Source of the DNA: JBBIQV01 sp964555285
GTDB taxonomy: Bacteria; Nitrospirota; Nitrospiria; Nitrospirales; Nitrospiraceae
Assembly: GCA_964555285.1 (NCBI GenBank)
Contig: CAZKRM010000016.1
Coordinates: forward strand, 1 to 64,000
Reading direction: 5' to 3'
Length of the DNA stretch: 64,000 nucleotides
Part shown: positions 27,010-36,537 of the stretch, one piece after another
Layout: every line of letters begins with the position of its first letter
Position numbering within the stretch: the first letter of the stretch is position 1
The notes under the pieces: generated by a model
Databases searched by the model: none
Seen by the model: the letters and a program-made list of their open reading frames with translations, nothing else
Told to the model about the DNA's origin: nothing
Position numbers and translations under genes: made by a program

Positions 27010-28255
27010 TGCTCTGTCCGAGCTGAGAGGCGAGACCGGCAATCTCGGCCAGCTTGTGGACCATCTCTTCCAACTGACGATTCGCCTTCTGCGCTATCTG
27101 TTCAGCCTCGCCGGTGCGTTCCTGCTCGCACGCCACCGCCCGTTCCAATTCTTCGACCCGTGTCACAGCCTGCTCTAACTGTATAATGCGCCGGCTCAAA
27201 CGCGAGTTGTTGTCTCGCTCGGTCGACAGCGCCGCCGCGAGTTCCTTCCCGGAAGCGATGTCCCGCTCCGCTTCGTTCAACTGCCGATTGAGATCGCCGA
27301 CTTTGTGCCGCTCCGCAGTCAATGCCGCATCGAGGTCCTTGACACGGGCCGCGGCCGTTTCAGACTCGTTCAGTTGTTGCACGAGCTGGGTCGCTGCGTC
27401 CCGCTCTGCGTATAAAGTGGCCTCGAGCTCTTCCACACGGATCCTCAGCCGATCCGCTTCGGCGGCTCGCTTCGTGGCCTGTGCCGACCGGTCCCGCTCA
27501 GCCGCCAGTTGCGCGTCCATCTCATCGAGACGGTTCGCGGCTTGCTCCAACTGGGACACTCGATCGGATAACTGCGCCGACTTGGTTCGTTCGATCGCCA
27601 GTTCCGCTTCGACACCTCTGACACGAGCCGCATCGCGTTCCAGATCGGCCAGGCGCTCCGACAACTGGACTGTCTTGCTCCGTTCCTGTTCGAGTGCCTC
27701 CTCGAGCTCTTTGAGCTTGGCCGTCGACCGGCGAAATGTTTGAAGTTGTTCTTCGGAAATCTTGTAAGCCTTCGGGCCATCTGCAACCGGCGCAGCCGGT
27801 ATCGGCCCCGCCTGCGCGGTCTGCCCATCCCTAGCGATTGCCCCGCTCCCACTGGCCTCCCCGCCCGTAACCGCCTGCGTCTGGGACTGGTGTTTCGATA
27901 CCAGTTCCAAGACGCGATCTTTCAAGGAGGTTCCCTGAAAGGGCTTCTTCAGGACCCCGTCCGCGCAGCAGGAGTTCGCTTGCTTGGTCACTTCGTCGTT
28001 CACGATGCCCGAGATGAGCAGCACGGGAGTCCCTGCCAAAGCCGATTGTGACCTGACATAGGCGCAGACCTCGTACCCGCTCTTGTCCGGCATGATCACG
28101 TCCGAGACGACGACATCCGGCCGTTCTTTCCCCAGCAACGCGAGCGCTTCTTCCCCATTGGCCGCAAGCGTCACCACAAGGCCGGCTTCCGTCAGGAGCC
28201 GCTCGGCTACTTTTCTGACCGCGATACTGTCGTCTGCGACAAGAATCTTCGGCAT
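26999..28255 (-). CDS. Response regulator receiver with a long coiled coil
   Basis: A 418-aa protein. Residues 1-120 form a CheY-like receiver: acidic pair DDS near residue 8, phospho-Asp in VVVSDVIMPDKSGYEV near 53, and the lysine in LKKPFQG. After a Gly/Ala linker, residues about 165-410 are a nearly continuous coiled coil (ELEEALEQERSKTVQLSERL and repeated ERDxxAQL-type heptads). There is no DNA-binding or enzymatic output domain. It may be a localisation or scaffolding response regulator within the chemosensory complex. It sits between the CheW-like gene and the pseudo-Hpt gene on the same strand. Confidence 0.85.
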   Translation of the reverse strand: MPKILVADDSIAVRKVAERLLTEAGLVVTLAANGEEALALLGKERPDVVVSDVIMPDKSGYEVCAYVRSQSALAGTPVLLISGIVNDEVTKQANSCCADGVLKKPFQGTSLKDRVLELVSKHQSQTQAVTGGEASGSGAIARDGQTAQAGPIPAAPVADGPKAYKISEEQLQTFRRSTAKLKELEEALEQERSKTVQLSERLADLERDAARVRGVEAELAIERTKSAQLSDRVSQLEQAANRLDEMDAQLAAERDRSAQATKRAAEADRLRIRVEELEATLYAERDAATQLVQQLNESETAAARVKDLDAALTAERHKVGDLNRQLNEAERDIASGKELAAALSTERDNNSRLSRRIIQLEQAVTRVEELERAVACEQERTGEAEQIAQKANRQLEEMVHKLAEIAGLASQLGQSNVG

Positions 28256-28268
28256 GGCCCCTCTCTTG

Positions 28269-28748
28269 TTACCGTCCGTTCTTCACCAGTTGCGGCGTGG
28301 TCGTGAGCGACGTCCCTAATCCGGCCAGTGACAACACCGGGATCGTCTGGGTTTCGTAGACATAGGTACCGAGCAGATCGGGATCGGCGTCTTGATGTGG
28401 TTGAATCGCCGAGGGCGCGATCATGTGCAAGGACGGCACCTCTGGATCGATCCGGATCGCGAGGAGACCATCCACATGTTTGGCAACTAAACACAAGGAC
28501 GTTGAGCCGGGCACCGACACGTGTAATCGGGCCGCCAGGTCGAAGACCGGCAGGACGGTCTGGTCACGCCGGATCACGGCATTCACATACGGCGTCTGAC
28601 TGGGAACGGGAATGCAGTCAGGCCAGGGCATGACGCTCTCCACCTCCTCGGCGCGAGCCGCCACCCGCTTCCCCCCGACGGCAAACACGATCGCTCCTCG
28701 TGCACGTTGGGAACTAGATTGGAGCCCAGGGCGTGTCTTCTGCATCAT
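28269..28748 (-). CDS. CheW-like adaptor protein (third in cluster)
   Basis: About 159 aa with a CheW-like domain: IVFAVGGKRVAARAEEVESV, VNAVIRRDQTVLPVFDLAARL, GLLAIRIDPEV and a final TIPVLSLAGL. CheW proteins couple receptors to the CheA kinase. The start is placed at tandem ATGs inside the 3' end of the preceding CheW-like gene, because the longer frame is in-phase read-through of that gene. The order CheA, CheW-like, CheW-like suggests a two-adaptor arrangement. Confidence 0.75.
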   Translation of the reverse strand: MMQKTRPGLQSSSQRARGAIVFAVGGKRVAARAEEVESVMPWPDCIPVPSQTPYVNAVIRRDQTVLPVFDLAARLHVSVPGSTSLCLVAKHVDGLLAIRIDPEVPSLHMIAPSAIQPHQDADPDLLGTYVYETQTIPVLSLAGLGTSLTTTPQLVKNGR

Positions 28749-29328
28749 TCGCTTCCTCGAGTTCCATCGGTAACCACGGCGCGACAAGAACCGCGGGACG
28801 AGACTGCTCCGGATGCGTGTCGGCCGCCGCCTCGCGTGCGCCCACCGCGTATCTGTCTGCCATGGCACTGGTCGACAATGGCGATTCGCGCTCGTTCAAG
28901 AGCCAGTCTGGATTTACGATCAGCGCGATCCCATCGAGATACAGAAACAGTCCTGCAAACCACTCCCGTTCGGCGCTGCGAAAGTGGGGCGGCAACGGGA
29001 GAATCTGCGTACGCTCGACGTCCGTCAGCTCCAGCACCCGGTCCACCTGAAAGGCACGGTGACGGACACCGTGCGAACACAACACGGTTCGCGCCTCAGA
29101 AATACCGTCGGGAGCCGCCGGTATTTCCAGTCGCGCTCGCACATCCTCCGCATGGTACGTCTCGCCCATGATCGTCAGCGCAGACTGCGCGCCTGTTTCA
29201 GGCGGCGTGAGAATTCCGCGGACCAAGTCGGCGGGAAGCGCCAGCGTGGCGGAACCATAGCCCACAACCAGATATTGGGCCGACTGGGTGACCGACCGTA
29301 TCCCCACCCTATGACCGCGCAAGCTCAT
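28714..29328 (-). CDS. CheW-like adaptor protein (second in cluster)
   Basis: A 204-aa protein with a CheW-like core: AQYLVVGYGSATLALPADLVRGIL, GETYHAEDVRARLEI, HRAFQVDRVLELTDVERTQI and LYLDGIALIVNPDWLL. An extra C-terminal tail of about 60 residues is rich in Ala and acidic residues. The ATG at 29328 overlaps the cheA stop (ATGA); the longer frame above it belongs to cheA. The core is divergent from standard CheW, as in auxiliary adaptors of Pil-Chp-like systems. Confidence 0.75.
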   Translation of the reverse strand: MSLRGHRVGIRSVTQSAQYLVVGYGSATLALPADLVRGILTPPETGAQSALTIMGETYHAEDVRARLEIPAAPDGISEARTVLCSHGVRHRAFQVDRVLELTDVERTQILPLPPHFRSAEREWFAGLFLYLDGIALIVNPDWLLNERESPLSTSAMADRYAVGAREAAADTHPEQSRPAVLVAPWLPMELEEANDAEDTPWAPI

Positions 29329-32246
29329 GGGAAACCCTTGTGTGCCGAAACCCCTGTCTCCTGGCCGGCCCACCGTTCGATCTCTCGGACCAACGCCCGT
29401 TCCTCCACCGGCTTTGCAACATAGGCGGTGGCGCCGATATTGATCGCCATGTGGCGGTGCTTGTCGCCTGCCCGGGTCGTCATCACCACGATCGGTGTGG
29501 AGGCCGTCTGGGGGCGGCCTCGCAAGGCTTGAATGACTTCAAAACCGTTTAATTTCGGCATCTCCAGATCCGTAATGATCACGTGGTAAGCCCGCGCTGA
29601 CGCTTTGCGCAATCCGTCTTCGCCGTCCACAGCGGTGTCGACCTGATAGCCGGCGGATTCCAGCATTCGGCCGACGAACTTCCTGATGCTGAGCGAGTCA
29701 TCGATCAACAGGATCGCCCGCTCGGACGACTTGGCATCCGGAACCGTTTCTGCCGGCGCCGTCTCGTCGGTAAGAAGTTGCGGGATCTGCGGTGCATCCA
29801 GGGCCGCCTCCTCCCGGGTGGGACCGGCCGTGAGCCGTCCGACATCGACCACCAAGATCACGCGTCCTTCGGGGTCGATCGTTGCGCCGCCGAAGCACGA
29901 CCGCTGGAGCGGCCTGAGCCCACCGAGCGGCTTAATCACGATTTCTTGGCGACCGAGTAATTCGTCCACTGCCAGACCAAGCGGGCCTGTCGCTGCGCGT
30001 ACAATGACGATCGGTGTTCCGCCTTCCGGAGTGCCGGAGTCCCGCCTGAGCAACTGCAGCAGGGGCTGCACTTCAATCGCCTCATCCCCGAGCTGGAGCA
30101 ATGTGCGATCCCCTACCCGTTGAAGCGATTCGGCCGACGGCATGGTGACTTCGCGCACGGACGGCAGCGGGATAGCATACCGCTCATTCCCCGCCCGCAC
30201 GACGAGCGCCGTGGCGATCAAGAGGGTCAAAGGCAGTTGTAACGTAAGCTTCGTGCCGACGCCACGGACCGACTCCACTTCGATGTGTCCGTTCATAGAT
30301 TCGATCACGCGCTTGACAACGTCCAAGCCGACCCCCCGACCGGCTTGGTCTCCGACCTGATCGGCGGTCGAAAAACCAGGCATAAAGATACACTTGATGA
30401 TGTCGGCATCCGAGAGGCCTGCCGCCGCGTCAGCCCGGACCAAGCCCCTCGCAATCGCCGTCGTTTTGATTTTTTCCAGGTCAAGTCCCGCCCCATCGTC
30501 TTCGACTTCGACCATCACCGAATTGCCACGGTGCGCCGCGTGTAAATACACTGTCCCGGCCGCCGGTTTTCCCTTGGCGACACGAGCGGCAGTCGGTTCG
30601 ATTCCATGATAGACGGCGTTCCTGACCAGGTGGATCAATGGATCCACCAACCGTTCGACCAGGTTGGTGTCGACTTCCGTATGTTCACCGGACGTGACCA
30701 GCGTCACTTCCTTGCCCGTCGTGCGAACCATTTCTCGGATCGCGCGGCGGAATCGGGTGAACGGCGTGCCGATCGGGACCATTCGCGCCCGAGCGATTTC
30801 ATCCCGCATCCCCAACGTGAGTTGTTGGAGCTGCCCCATATCTTCATGCGCATGCCGAATGGACCCGCTCAACTGCGACATGGACTCGCCGATATCGGCC
30901 GTGACCTCGCTGATCCGCCTTGAAAGGATATTGAAGTCGTCATACTTGTCGAATTCCAGAGCCCCGAAGTCGCTGAGCCCGGAGAAGGCCGGTCCAGACG
31001 GCTCGCCGTCGGTCTTCGAGATGGTGGGGAAGGTGAAGGTGTGTTTGTCCTCGAAGGTCCGGACGGCGTCGAGCAAACGGTTTTTACAGACTTGCACCTG
31101 GCTCGACAACTGCTCCAGCATGACCAGCCGTTGTTCCAAACGACCGCGACCGATGACCAGCTCTCCTACGAGATTGAGCAGGCGTTCCAGACGATCCCGG
31201 CTGACCCTGATGACCTCCCGCTCTTCAGCTCCCTTGGCCTCGTGAGTCCTGGTGGGGTCGGCATCCTGCTGTTGCTCCTGCGATTGCACGGGAGTTGTTT
31301 CCCGAGCTGGGTCATCGGCCACCGCAGGCGTCGTGGCTTCCAGGGACAAGCCTTGTTCTAACCTCTTGAGGTCCCGCATCACGGCCATGAACCGGCTTCT
31401 GGTCTTCCCGACCTGGTTCTGATCCCGGCGCATGAGCGTTCGCACAAGATCGACCGCCTTTAGGACCAGATCGACGACGCCGGGCATCACGCGCGTGCGT
31501 CCGTCGCGCACCGCGCCCATGAAATCTTCGATGTGATGGACCAGGTCTCCGATCGCCTGGAACCCGACGGTGTAGGCCGACCCCTTGAGTGTGTGCGCGG
31601 TGCGGAAGAGCTGATGGATCGTTTCCTGGTCCTCAGGCTCTTTCTCGAGCCGCAACAAATGTGTTTCGAGTGTCTCCACATACTCCTGCGCTTCCGGTAC
31701 AAAATACGAGAGCACCTCTGCGTCCAGATTGGGAACCAGATACTCGTCCGCCACATGAGATTCTGTCACAGCCGATTCCGCGACAGTCGCCCGTGAAGGC
31801 TCCTGTAACTGCTGGAGTTCCACCGCTGAATCCGCAGTCCCCGACGCATCCGTATGGGGAATGACTTCTGCGCATCGAGTCGGCCACTGCTCGACGCTGC
31901 GCAGGTCCTCCGGCCTTCCTTGCGCGATCGCGTCCACCTGTTCCCGGCACACGGACACCAGGTCACGAAGGAGTTCCACGGCACGCGGCCAATGTGACGG
32001 CTGGATCGTCGTCGCCTGTTCGAGCAGGGTTTCCAAACACTCCGCCAGCTTAGCCACTGCCGTGAAACCATAGAGAGAGGCAGCGCCGCGTATCCGATGC
32101 GCGACGATATAGTGTTCCGGCATCGCCCCCTGGGAAGGAACGGTCTCATGAGCCGGATGCACGGCCGTCCATAAGGTGGTCATGGCATCGGTGGCTTCCG
32201 CCACGAAAATGCCGACCAGCGCCTGGCGATCGAATTCCGAGCTCAT
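29325..32246 (-). CDS. Hybrid chemotaxis histidine kinase CheA (ChpA-like)
   Basis: A 973-aa kinase. Two Hpt domains come first: AHRIRGAASLYGF (about residue 50) and FRTAHTLKGSAYTVGF (about 230), both with the phospho-accepting His. Then come dimerisation helices (RLERLLNLVGELVIGRGRLE), the HATPase with N-box HLVRNAVYHGIE, G1 VEDDGAGLDL and G2 GVGLDVVK, a CheW-like domain, and a receiver at the end (LLIDDSLSIRKFVGRML, phospho-Asp in IITDLEMPKLNGFEV, MTTRAGDKHR). This multi-Hpt, CheA, REC order is typical of type IV pilus (Pil-Chp) systems. The ATG at 32246 is supported by GGAAGGA; the open frame upstream is the MCP gene in another phase. Confidence 0.92.
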   Translation of the reverse strand: MSSEFDRQALVGIFVAEATDAMTTLWTAVHPAHETVPSQGAMPEHYIVAHRIRGAASLYGFTAVAKLAECLETLLEQATTIQPSHWPRAVELLRDLVSVCREQVDAIAQGRPEDLRSVEQWPTRCAEVIPHTDASGTADSAVELQQLQEPSRATVAESAVTESHVADEYLVPNLDAEVLSYFVPEAQEYVETLETHLLRLEKEPEDQETIHQLFRTAHTLKGSAYTVGFQAIGDLVHHIEDFMGAVRDGRTRVMPGVVDLVLKAVDLVRTLMRRDQNQVGKTRSRFMAVMRDLKRLEQGLSLEATTPAVADDPARETTPVQSQEQQQDADPTRTHEAKGAEEREVIRVSRDRLERLLNLVGELVIGRGRLEQRLVMLEQLSSQVQVCKNRLLDAVRTFEDKHTFTFPTISKTDGEPSGPAFSGLSDFGALEFDKYDDFNILSRRISEVTADIGESMSQLSGSIRHAHEDMGQLQQLTLGMRDEIARARMVPIGTPFTRFRRAIREMVRTTGKEVTLVTSGEHTEVDTNLVERLVDPLIHLVRNAVYHGIEPTAARVAKGKPAAGTVYLHAAHRGNSVMVEVEDDGAGLDLEKIKTTAIARGLVRADAAAGLSDADIIKCIFMPGFSTADQVGDQAGRGVGLDVVKRVIESMNGHIEVESVRGVGTKLTLQLPLTLLIATALVVRAGNERYAIPLPSVREVTMPSAESLQRVGDRTLLQLGDEAIEVQPLLQLLRRDSGTPEGGTPIVIVRAATGPLGLAVDELLGRQEIVIKPLGGLRPLQRSCFGGATIDPEGRVILVVDVGRLTAGPTREEAALDAPQIPQLLTDETAPAETVPDAKSSERAILLIDDSLSIRKFVGRMLESAGYQVDTAVDGEDGLRKASARAYHVIITDLEMPKLNGFEVIQALRGRPQTASTPIVVMTTRAGDKHRHMAINIGATAYVAKPVEERALVREIERWAGQETGVSAHKGFP

Positions 32247-32292
32247 ACGGCGTTCCTTCCTCGACCGGATAGAAAGCGTTGCTGTTCGCCCG

Positions 32293-34191
32293 CTAGGCGA
32301 CCTTAAACTGTGCGACCGACGCCGTGAGACTTTCGGATAGTTTCGCCATGTCTTCGATCGTATGGCGTGTCGTGTCGGTGGCCTTTTGGGTCGCCACCGC
32401 ACCGCCGGTGAAGTCTTTGATCGATCGACCGACTGTATCGGTTGACGTGGTTTGCTGTGTTGCCGCACTCGCAATGCTTTGCGCCAACTCCGCAGAGCGT
32501 TGGGCGATCGATGAAATTTCTTTAAACACGTCACCGGTTTTCAGAGCGGATGCCGACCCGGCTTCCACGGCCTGGGTCTCATGTTCCATCGCCACCACGG
32601 CGTCTTGGGTTTCGGACTGAATCACTTTCACCAAGTCGGCGATTTCACGCGTGGCTTGGGTGGAGCTTTCGGCCAGTTTCCTGACCTGATCGGCGACGAC
32701 CGCGAATCGTGCTCCCGCCTCTCCGGCGCCGGCGGCTTCGATGGCGGCGTTGAGCGCCAGCAGGTTGGTCTGATTCGCGATTTCTCGAATCGTCGACACG
32801 ATTTGTGAAATCTCCAACGACCGATCGCCGAGCGCTTTGACCTGCTTCGACATGCGTTGCACCGCGGCACGAATACTCTGCATATCTTCCACCGTCTCTT
32901 GCACCGCTTCGCGGCCACGCTCCGTCGCTTGCAACACTTGCTTGGCGCTCTCGGATGACGCTCCGGCTGTGTCGGCGACTTGGCGCATGGATGTGGCCAA
33001 CCCTTCGACCGCACTCAGCGTTCGAACCGATTCTTCTGCTTGGTGTTTGGCGGTTCCGGACATCTGTCCGGCTGAATCCCGCAAGGACCCTGCAGACTTG
33101 TTTACTTTTTCAGCCGCTTCACGGACTTGCTTCATCAGCTGGGCGAACCGACCCAACATCAGGTTGAAACCGTCGGCGAGGTTGCCGAACATGTCGGCCG
33201 TCACTTCGCCGCGCTTGGTCAAGTCTCCTTTGCCGACGTCCGAGACCAACACGAGGAATTGCATGAGCCGTTTTTGCATGACGTCCCGCTCTTCCTCGGT
33301 TGAAACCAGTGCCGTAATTCGGTCGAGCATGGTGTTGAAGGACTTGGCCATCTGGCCCAGCTCGTCCGTGCTGTCCATCTTTGCGCGCGCTTGCAGGTTG
33401 CCTGCTGCCGCCTGCTCAGCGACCTGGGCGATGTGAATAATGCCGCCTGAGAGCGCCTTCGCCAGACGATATCCGATGAAGGCCCCCAGGACGATCGCCA
33501 GCAAGGCACCACCGAGCACAACGTTCGTTCGATAGTCCGCTTCCGCCTGGCCCGCTTCGTTTGAGTCTTTGGCCACTTCTCGAATGGTCGTCAGAAGCTC
33601 GTTCACACGGGTCGCTGCCGCGTTGTACTTATTCGCAACTTCGACCGAGAGTGCGAGCGTTCCCAGGTCGCGCATCATTTGCCGCTGCTCTTCGCCGAGC
33701 GACGGGGAGAACGCGTCTGCATACGCGCCTACTGCACCATCTGCTGCGGTGAAATAGGCCGTAAGGGCCTTTTGCAGCGCCTGCAGGTCGCCGGCCTCCG
33801 ATCGTCCACTCGACGACTGCCGGAGTTCCAAACTGGAGTAGACGGTCAACGGTTCCTGTACTTTTTGCTGGAGTTCCTTGAGAGGTTGGAGCGAGTCGTC
33901 GAACTCGGACTTTCTTGTGGCCCGACCTGCGTTCAGCAGCGCGTCATGGTACAAGCCCAGGTAGCTGCTGGTCGTTCCCACGTTTGCAAGGGCCAGAGTT
34001 GAACTTTCGTACAGAGTCCGCAGCTCTCCTCGCAACTGTTGCAGGCCGTACAACCCGATGATGCCGACCACGATCATGATGGCGCCCACGCTCGAAAACC
34101 CTAAAATGAGCTTGGGCAACGTCTTGAGGTTGCTGAACCACGTCGTGAGCTTCCACTTGATTGAACTCTGCATTGAACTCTGCCGAGCCAT
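32293..34191 (-). CDS. Methyl-accepting chemotaxis protein (PilJ-like)
   Basis: A 632-aa inner-membrane receptor. TM1 is LILGFSSVGAIMIVVGIIGLY (about 28-48), a periplasmic four-helix-bundle sensor spans about 50-215, and TM2 is VVLGGALLAIVLGAFIGYRL (about 220-240). Two HAMP segments follow (AEQAAAGNLQARAKMDSTDELG, then VSDVGKGDLTKRGEV), then the signalling bundle with the invariant tip EIANQTNLLALNAAIEAAGAGEAG (20-residue core around residues 465-490). The short sensor without a PAS or Cache domain and the double HAMP resemble PilJ. AAGGAGGGG precedes the ATG. It lies directly upstream of cheA, with one CheW and one CheY gene before it. Confidence 0.92.
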   Translation of the reverse strand: MARQSSMQSSIKWKLTTWFSNLKTLPKLILGFSSVGAIMIVVGIIGLYGLQQLRGELRTLYESSTLALANVGTTSSYLGLYHDALLNAGRATRKSEFDDSLQPLKELQQKVQEPLTVYSSLELRQSSSGRSEAGDLQALQKALTAYFTAADGAVGAYADAFSPSLGEEQRQMMRDLGTLALSVEVANKYNAAATRVNELLTTIREVAKDSNEAGQAEADYRTNVVLGGALLAIVLGAFIGYRLAKALSGGIIHIAQVAEQAAAGNLQARAKMDSTDELGQMAKSFNTMLDRITALVSTEEERDVMQKRLMQFLVLVSDVGKGDLTKRGEVTADMFGNLADGFNLMLGRFAQLMKQVREAAEKVNKSAGSLRDSAGQMSGTAKHQAEESVRTLSAVEGLATSMRQVADTAGASSESAKQVLQATERGREAVQETVEDMQSIRAAVQRMSKQVKALGDRSLEISQIVSTIREIANQTNLLALNAAIEAAGAGEAGARFAVVADQVRKLAESSTQATREIADLVKVIQSETQDAVVAMEHETQAVEAGSASALKTGDVFKEISSIAQRSAELAQSIASAATQQTTSTDTVGRSIKDFTGGAVATQKATDTTRHTIEDMAKLSESLTASVAQFKVA

Positions 34192-34292
34192 GGCTCCCCT
34201 CCTTTAGCCTACGTGCGAATGCTTCGCCGTTGAGATATGAGACAATTGAGCGTGATTCACAGAAGATGTCGGCCGTGCGGCCCTCGAACCGG

Positions 34293-34799
34293 CTAGAATC
34301 CCCCTCCCTGTTCAACGCATGCCATCAGACTCGGGACCTCGACGACGCCGCTCATCCGATCGGCTATCCTGAGAATGGACGAGACGAACGGACGAGAGCC
34401 GTCGACGCCCCGTGCGGGTGCGGTGAGGAATTCATCGGGATGGACCGTGCGAATCTCCGGCACGGTATCGACCAACACACCGACTTGTTGAGATCCGTGT
34501 CGAAGCACCACCGCATACCGAAGGTCGGGACCCGCCACAGGTAACCCGAGCGCTGAACGAAGATCGGCCAACGGAATCACCGTTCCTCTCAAATTTGCCA
34601 CCCCGGTCAGCGTCTGCGGCACGCCGGGAACGGGAGTCACGGCTTCGACCTCAAAAACTTCCCGCACGTTCCTCAGGTCGATGGCGAACAGTTCATTGGC
34701 CAGACTGATCAGACAGACGCGGAGCGGGGTGCCGGCTGCAGAAGGAAAGTCCGAAGCTTGTTCATGATTCGGCTTGGCAACTGTCTCGATGGAGCCCAT
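34293..34799 (-). CDS. CheW adaptor protein (first in cluster)
   Basis: A 168-aa protein with a canonical CheW domain: CLISLANELFAIDLRNVREV, the GVANLRGTVIPLADLRSALG core, VGVLVDTVPEIRTVHPDEF and the final helix region. It links the MCP to CheA. It is upstream of the MCP gene on the same strand (about 100 bp gap). A short N-terminal extension of about 25 residues is not conserved. Confidence 0.9.
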   Translation of the reverse strand: MGSIETVAKPNHEQASDFPSAAGTPLRVCLISLANELFAIDLRNVREVFEVEAVTPVPGVPQTLTGVANLRGTVIPLADLRSALGLPVAGPDLRYAVVLRHGSQQVGVLVDTVPEIRTVHPDEFLTAPARGVDGSRPFVSSILRIADRMSGVVEVPSLMACVEQGGGF

Positions 34800-34827
34800 A
34801 GGCGGGACGTCCCTCTTCTTTCCTCGG

Positions 34828-35190
34828 TTAGTTCAGAGCTCGCTTGACGGCAGCGATAAGGTCTTCCGCCTTGAACGGCTTCACCACATACCCATTTGCG
34901 CCCTGCTGTTGTCCCCAAAACTTGTCGCTCTCCTGTCCCTTCGATGTGCACAGCACGATGGGAATGTTCTTGAATCGATCGTCGGATTTGATGTCGCGGC
35001 AGGCTTGGAATCCGTTCCTCCCGGGCATGACGACATCCAGGACGATCAAGTCCGGTTTGTCGGTCGCCAGCTTCTCTTCAAGCTTATCCGTGTTCGGATA
35101 GGAGATCACCGAATGGTTCGCGGATTTGAGATACCCTTCGATCATCTGCAACTCGGCATAGGAATCATCGACGACTACAATCTTGCTCAT
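34828..35190 (-). CDS. Single-domain response regulator CheY (PilG/PilH-like)
   Basis: A 120-aa receiver domain alone. Acidic pair DDS at 8-10, phospho-Asp in LIVLDVVMPGRNGFQA near residue 52, Thr/Ser switch in LCTSKGQES and Lys in VVKPFKAEDL. The CTSKGQESDKFWG segment is typical of PilG/PilH-type regulators of twitching. The ATG at 35190 is behind AGGAGGA; the ten extra codons of the longer frame are the ribosome-binding region. It lies 28 bp before cheW. Confidence 0.9.
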   Translation of the reverse strand: MSKIVVVDDSYAELQMIEGYLKSANHSVISYPNTDKLEEKLATDKPDLIVLDVVMPGRNGFQACRDIKSDDRFKNIPIVLCTSKGQESDKFWGQQQGANGYVVKPFKAEDLIAAVKRALN

Positions 35191-35269
35191 GATCCGTTCC
35201 TCCTCCTTCACTCCGTCCACTCACAAATTCCTGATAGTTCCACGAATCGGACTGCGCCTCACGTGCTGT

Positions 35270-36004
35270 TTACTTCATGGGCAAGACCAAGCTGATGGCG
35301 CCTGCCAGGTCCCCTTCTTTCCACCCTTCTTTCTTCATCCCCGTGATATCGCGCTCTCCCCTCGGGCTCCCGTGACAGTTGAGGCACGTTGCCGCGGCAT
35401 ACTCCGGGTCCATCACACGCAGCACCGGTTTCCCTGCGACGATGGTGGCCTTGCTATATGGCTGCCCTTTCGGATGCCGCGAGTCGGAAAACATCCTCAA
35501 GACTTCGGTTTCAAAGTCGTCCGGTTTATTCCCTGGATACCGATAATCTGCTCCGGTCAGTTTCAGACGGATGCCCGTTTTCCGGTAAAACTTTTCACCC
35601 GACTTCCTGGCGAACACAGCCGGCAAGAACCCCTTGAAGGCGACCCCCTGTTTGTTAATGACCGGTTGGGCTTCCGCCACTACTTCCCTCTCCGATTCGA
35701 GCAAGCTCAACAGCACTCCCGATTGCGGGATCCCGTTCGCGCGGTTGAGGTCGATCCTCGTCTGCTTTTTGAAACGATCAACTATCTGGGCAGCCAGAAA
35801 CTCGTCGGTGAAACCTTTGTTGCCCTTGGAGGCATCGTTGATCAGAGCCTGATTTTCCGATACGACACCCCGTCCCACTTTGAGGAGCGTGATGAGCAAC
35901 TCTGCCGTCTCGGCTTCATCGGCTGCCTTCAGCGGCACGGCGAACAGTATGATGGAGAGAAAAAACCCGCCGCCCAGCGTCATCGCAGAGATTCGTGACC
36001 ACAT
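35270..36004 (-). CDS. DUF3365 (Tll0287-like) heme-type sensor protein
   Basis: A 244-aa exported protein with signal peptide SAMTLGGGFFLSIILFAVPLKAA (about residues 5-25, likely cut after KAADEA). The DUF3365/Tll0287-like domain covers about residues 30-240. One heme-c motif, CLNCH, lies near 215 (TCLNCHGSPRGE). Such domains act as periplasmic heme sensors or electron carriers, often in front of signalling proteins. It is the first gene of the chemosensory cluster, 79 bp before cheY, and may act as the input for the downstream MCP/CheA. The ATG at 36004 has CAAGGAGG upstream. Confidence 0.82.
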   Translation of the reverse strand: MWSRISAMTLGGGFFLSIILFAVPLKAADEAETAELLITLLKVGRGVVSENQALINDASKGNKGFTDEFLAAQIVDRFKKQTRIDLNRANGIPQSGVLLSLLESEREVVAEAQPVINKQGVAFKGFLPAVFARKSGEKFYRKTGIRLKLTGADYRYPGNKPDDFETEVLRMFSDSRHPKGQPYSKATIVAGKPVLRVMDPEYAAATCLNCHGSPRGERDITGMKKEGWKEGDLAGAISLVLPMK

Positions 36005-36537
36005 ACTATCCTCCTTGCGATTTGATCGTTGATGATGCGCTGACAAAGTGTAGATGGTGCTCGGTATCTGGCAAGTTTCCTGTGAACGAACGGTGCGTTC
36101 CTCTTTGGTGGGAGCATAATCGTGTGAACCGGCATGCTCAGGGTCTCCGACAAAACCTCCTGCGTCGAAGCAAAGGCCATGCCGATATAATTGAGACCGC
36201 GCCTGTATTTTCAGGAAGAGAGTGAACCGCAGGAAATTACATTCAAACTAGAAAATTATTTGTGGAACAGGAAGAGAACGCTCGGATCGCATCGAGTGTG
36301 CAAACTCGTTCGCTAACCGATCATAACGTGACGAAATTGGACCTTGCCGACAACAAGGAGCAAAATCAAACATTCACTCGCCCCCTCATGAGAACGAGAT
36401 GGACGAGTGAAGGGCGGCGTGACCGGAATGAATTCTTAGCTGGGTGAAGTTACCCCCGCGACCGCACCGGAGATCTCACCACTGCGCCGGTCTAGGAGCC
36501 TGGCAGTGAGGCCGGCCATTGTGGTATTCCACTGGCC
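36005..36537. other. 533-bp gap between divergent genes, nothing recognised
   Basis: It separates the chemosensory cluster from the radical SAM gene. No frame with a convincing ribosome-binding site and no clear promoter pair was seen; both neighbouring genes must be controlled from here. Confidence 0.5.

Noticed and set aside
36262..36447. 61-aa plus-strand frame in the gap upstream of the radical SAM gene
   Set aside because: No ribosome-binding site, random-looking composition.
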